Positions 63,180 to 64,000 of a stretch of DNA of 64,000 bases are shown here, one piece after another. Origin of the DNA: Karalla daura (Eukaryota > Chordata > Actinopteri > Chaetodontiformes > Leiognathidae); assembly GCA_029224185.1 (NCBI GenBank), contig CM055195.1, positions 26,228,363 to 26,292,362 on the forward strand. The letters run 5' to 3'. Below the pieces are notes generated by a model that saw only the letters and a program-made list of their open reading frames with translations, was not told the DNA's origin and searched no databases. The position numbers and the translations under genes were made by a program. Numbering within the stretch: position 1 is the first letter of the stretch; every line of letters begins with the position of its first letter.

Positions 63180-63808
63180 TGTCAGGCCCGAACTCAGGAC
63201 AGGACTCAGGCGCAGAGGTGGTCAGAGCAAGGTCGTTTATTAATCAAGCAACCTCGAACAGAGAGAAATCAAAAGGCTATGAAAACCTGAAAAACTACTC
63301 TAAGCTGTGAAACTATAACTAAATGAAGGCGCTCCAAAAGGGAGGAGAAAACTCTAAGAAGGAATTACAAAATTATTGAAATCAAAATCACTCTCGAGGA
63401 GGAAAAACAAAAGGCTATCAAACTTTTAAACTGAAAATCACTCCAAAAGGGAGGAAACAACTCTAGGACTATGAGAAATATTTAACTAAGAAGTTACAAC
63501 AAAAAATCACTCTGACGAGGCAAAAACAAAACTTACAATAACCGACCTGGACTGTGAACTGTGGGCTGTGAAGCAGGCTTGGGTGTTCGGACAGAGACGA
63601 AACACTTCTGCATCAAACAAAGTGAGACACAGACTATTTGAGCACATGGGGGTAATAGGGAACAGGTGGACACAATCAGGGCTGACGAACGAGGACACAG
63701 GAGGAAGGGCAAGTGACCTGACACGAGAGGAGGATTAGACTTTCAAAATAAAACAGGAAATGACAAGACAAAAACCCCAAGACAGGACGACCTCACCACG
63801 GTGCGACA
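63180..63808 (-). repeat. 3' LTR of a Ty3/gypsy chromovirus, minus strand
   Basis: On the minus strand the LTR runs from TGTCGCACC (63808) to GGGCCTGACA (63180), 629 bp with TGTC...GACA ends. It holds AATAAA (plus strand 63236-63241) near its end. Internal degenerate repeats include ctccaaaagggagga at about 63332 and 63441. The sequence left of it is satellite (actgccatc); the matching target duplication lies beyond the window. Confidence 0.85.
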
Positions 63809-63822
63809 GTACCCCCCCCCTA
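63809..63822 (-). promoter_or_regulatory. Polypurine tract of the chromovirus
   Basis: On the minus strand a run of nine G follows the pol stop and leads into TAC and the LTR start TGTCGC. The stop codon TAG (63822-63820) touches the tract, a common compact arrangement. Confidence 0.75.
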
Positions 63823-64000
63823 AGGGCCGACTCTTGACGGCCCAGGAAGTTCGGGATGGTCCCGGACGAAGTCCTCAATGAGGGACCGGTCCAGAATGAA
63901 CCGGGACGGGACCCATTGCTGCTCCTCCGGGCCATAACCCTCCCAGTCGACCAGGTACTGCCTGCCCCGACCCCGGGTGCGCACAGCCAGCAGCTTCTTG
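63820..64000 (-). CDS. pol: Ty3/gypsy pol C-terminus with chromodomain, partial
   Basis: Minus-strand frame running into the window edge: 59 residues ending in TAG at 63822-63820. It shows the chromodomain signature found at the end of chromovirus integrases: YLVDWEGYGPEEQQWVP, then FILDRSLIEDFVRDHP. In this family the chromodomain helps direct integration to marked chromatin. No stop interrupts the visible part. The rest of integrase, RNase H, RT, protease and gag would lie beyond 64000. Confidence 0.88.
   Translation of the reverse strand, partial: KKLLAVRTRGRGRQYLVDWEGYGPEEQQWVPSRFILDRSLIEDFVRDHPELPGPSRVGP

Overview
The window looks like repeat-rich, probably heterochromatic, DNA from a teleost fish. 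This is inferred from an L2-clade LINE, a gamma-type endogenous retrovirus and a chromodomain-bearing Ty3/gypsy element, all of kinds common in ray-finned fish. No host protein-coding gene or RNA gene was recognised. The species cannot be named from sequence alone.

About 46 kb is one satellite array with a 771-bp monomer, about 60 monomer equivalents, all in the same orientation. It is cut into three blocks (1-6349, 11267-36554, 48739-63179). Monomers fall into subfamilies marked by small indels. They form dimeric and trimeric higher-order units, and some segments recur far apart, including a shared 430-bp truncated monomer. Short conserved ORFs in the array are by-products of near-identical repeats; the period is a multiple of 3.

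Three unrelated mobile elements sit inside the array and each junction is resolved at the base level. (1) 6350-11266 is a foldback-like element with a 7-bp target duplication CCTCTGC. Its long inverted arms (1432 and 1565 bp) are built mostly of 133-bp tandem repeats, 8 left and 9 right, and no transposase is visible. (2) 36555-48738 is an endogenous retrovirus with a GTAG 4-bp target duplication, 597/570-bp LTRs about 1% diverged, a tRNA-Pro primer site, and gag, pol and env in gammaretroviral order. It is defective: a stop inside gag, loss of RNase H and most of integrase, two env frameshifts, a 3' LTR without its poly(A) signal, and a 5'-truncated L2 LINE (about 42815-46031) between pol and env. 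(3) From 63180 to the window end lies the 3' end of a minus-strand chromovirus: an LTR and the terminal chromodomain of pol.

The observation I would follow first is in the retroviral pol. Between protease and reverse transcriptase there is an extra region of about 200 residues with two H-x-[T/S]-L motifs 63 residues apart. This is the signature of 2H phosphoesterases and not a standard retroviral Pol domain. Next are the architecture of the foldback element and the ERV-free paralogous copies of the ERV target site at 56108 and 56879, which help reconstruct the array's history.
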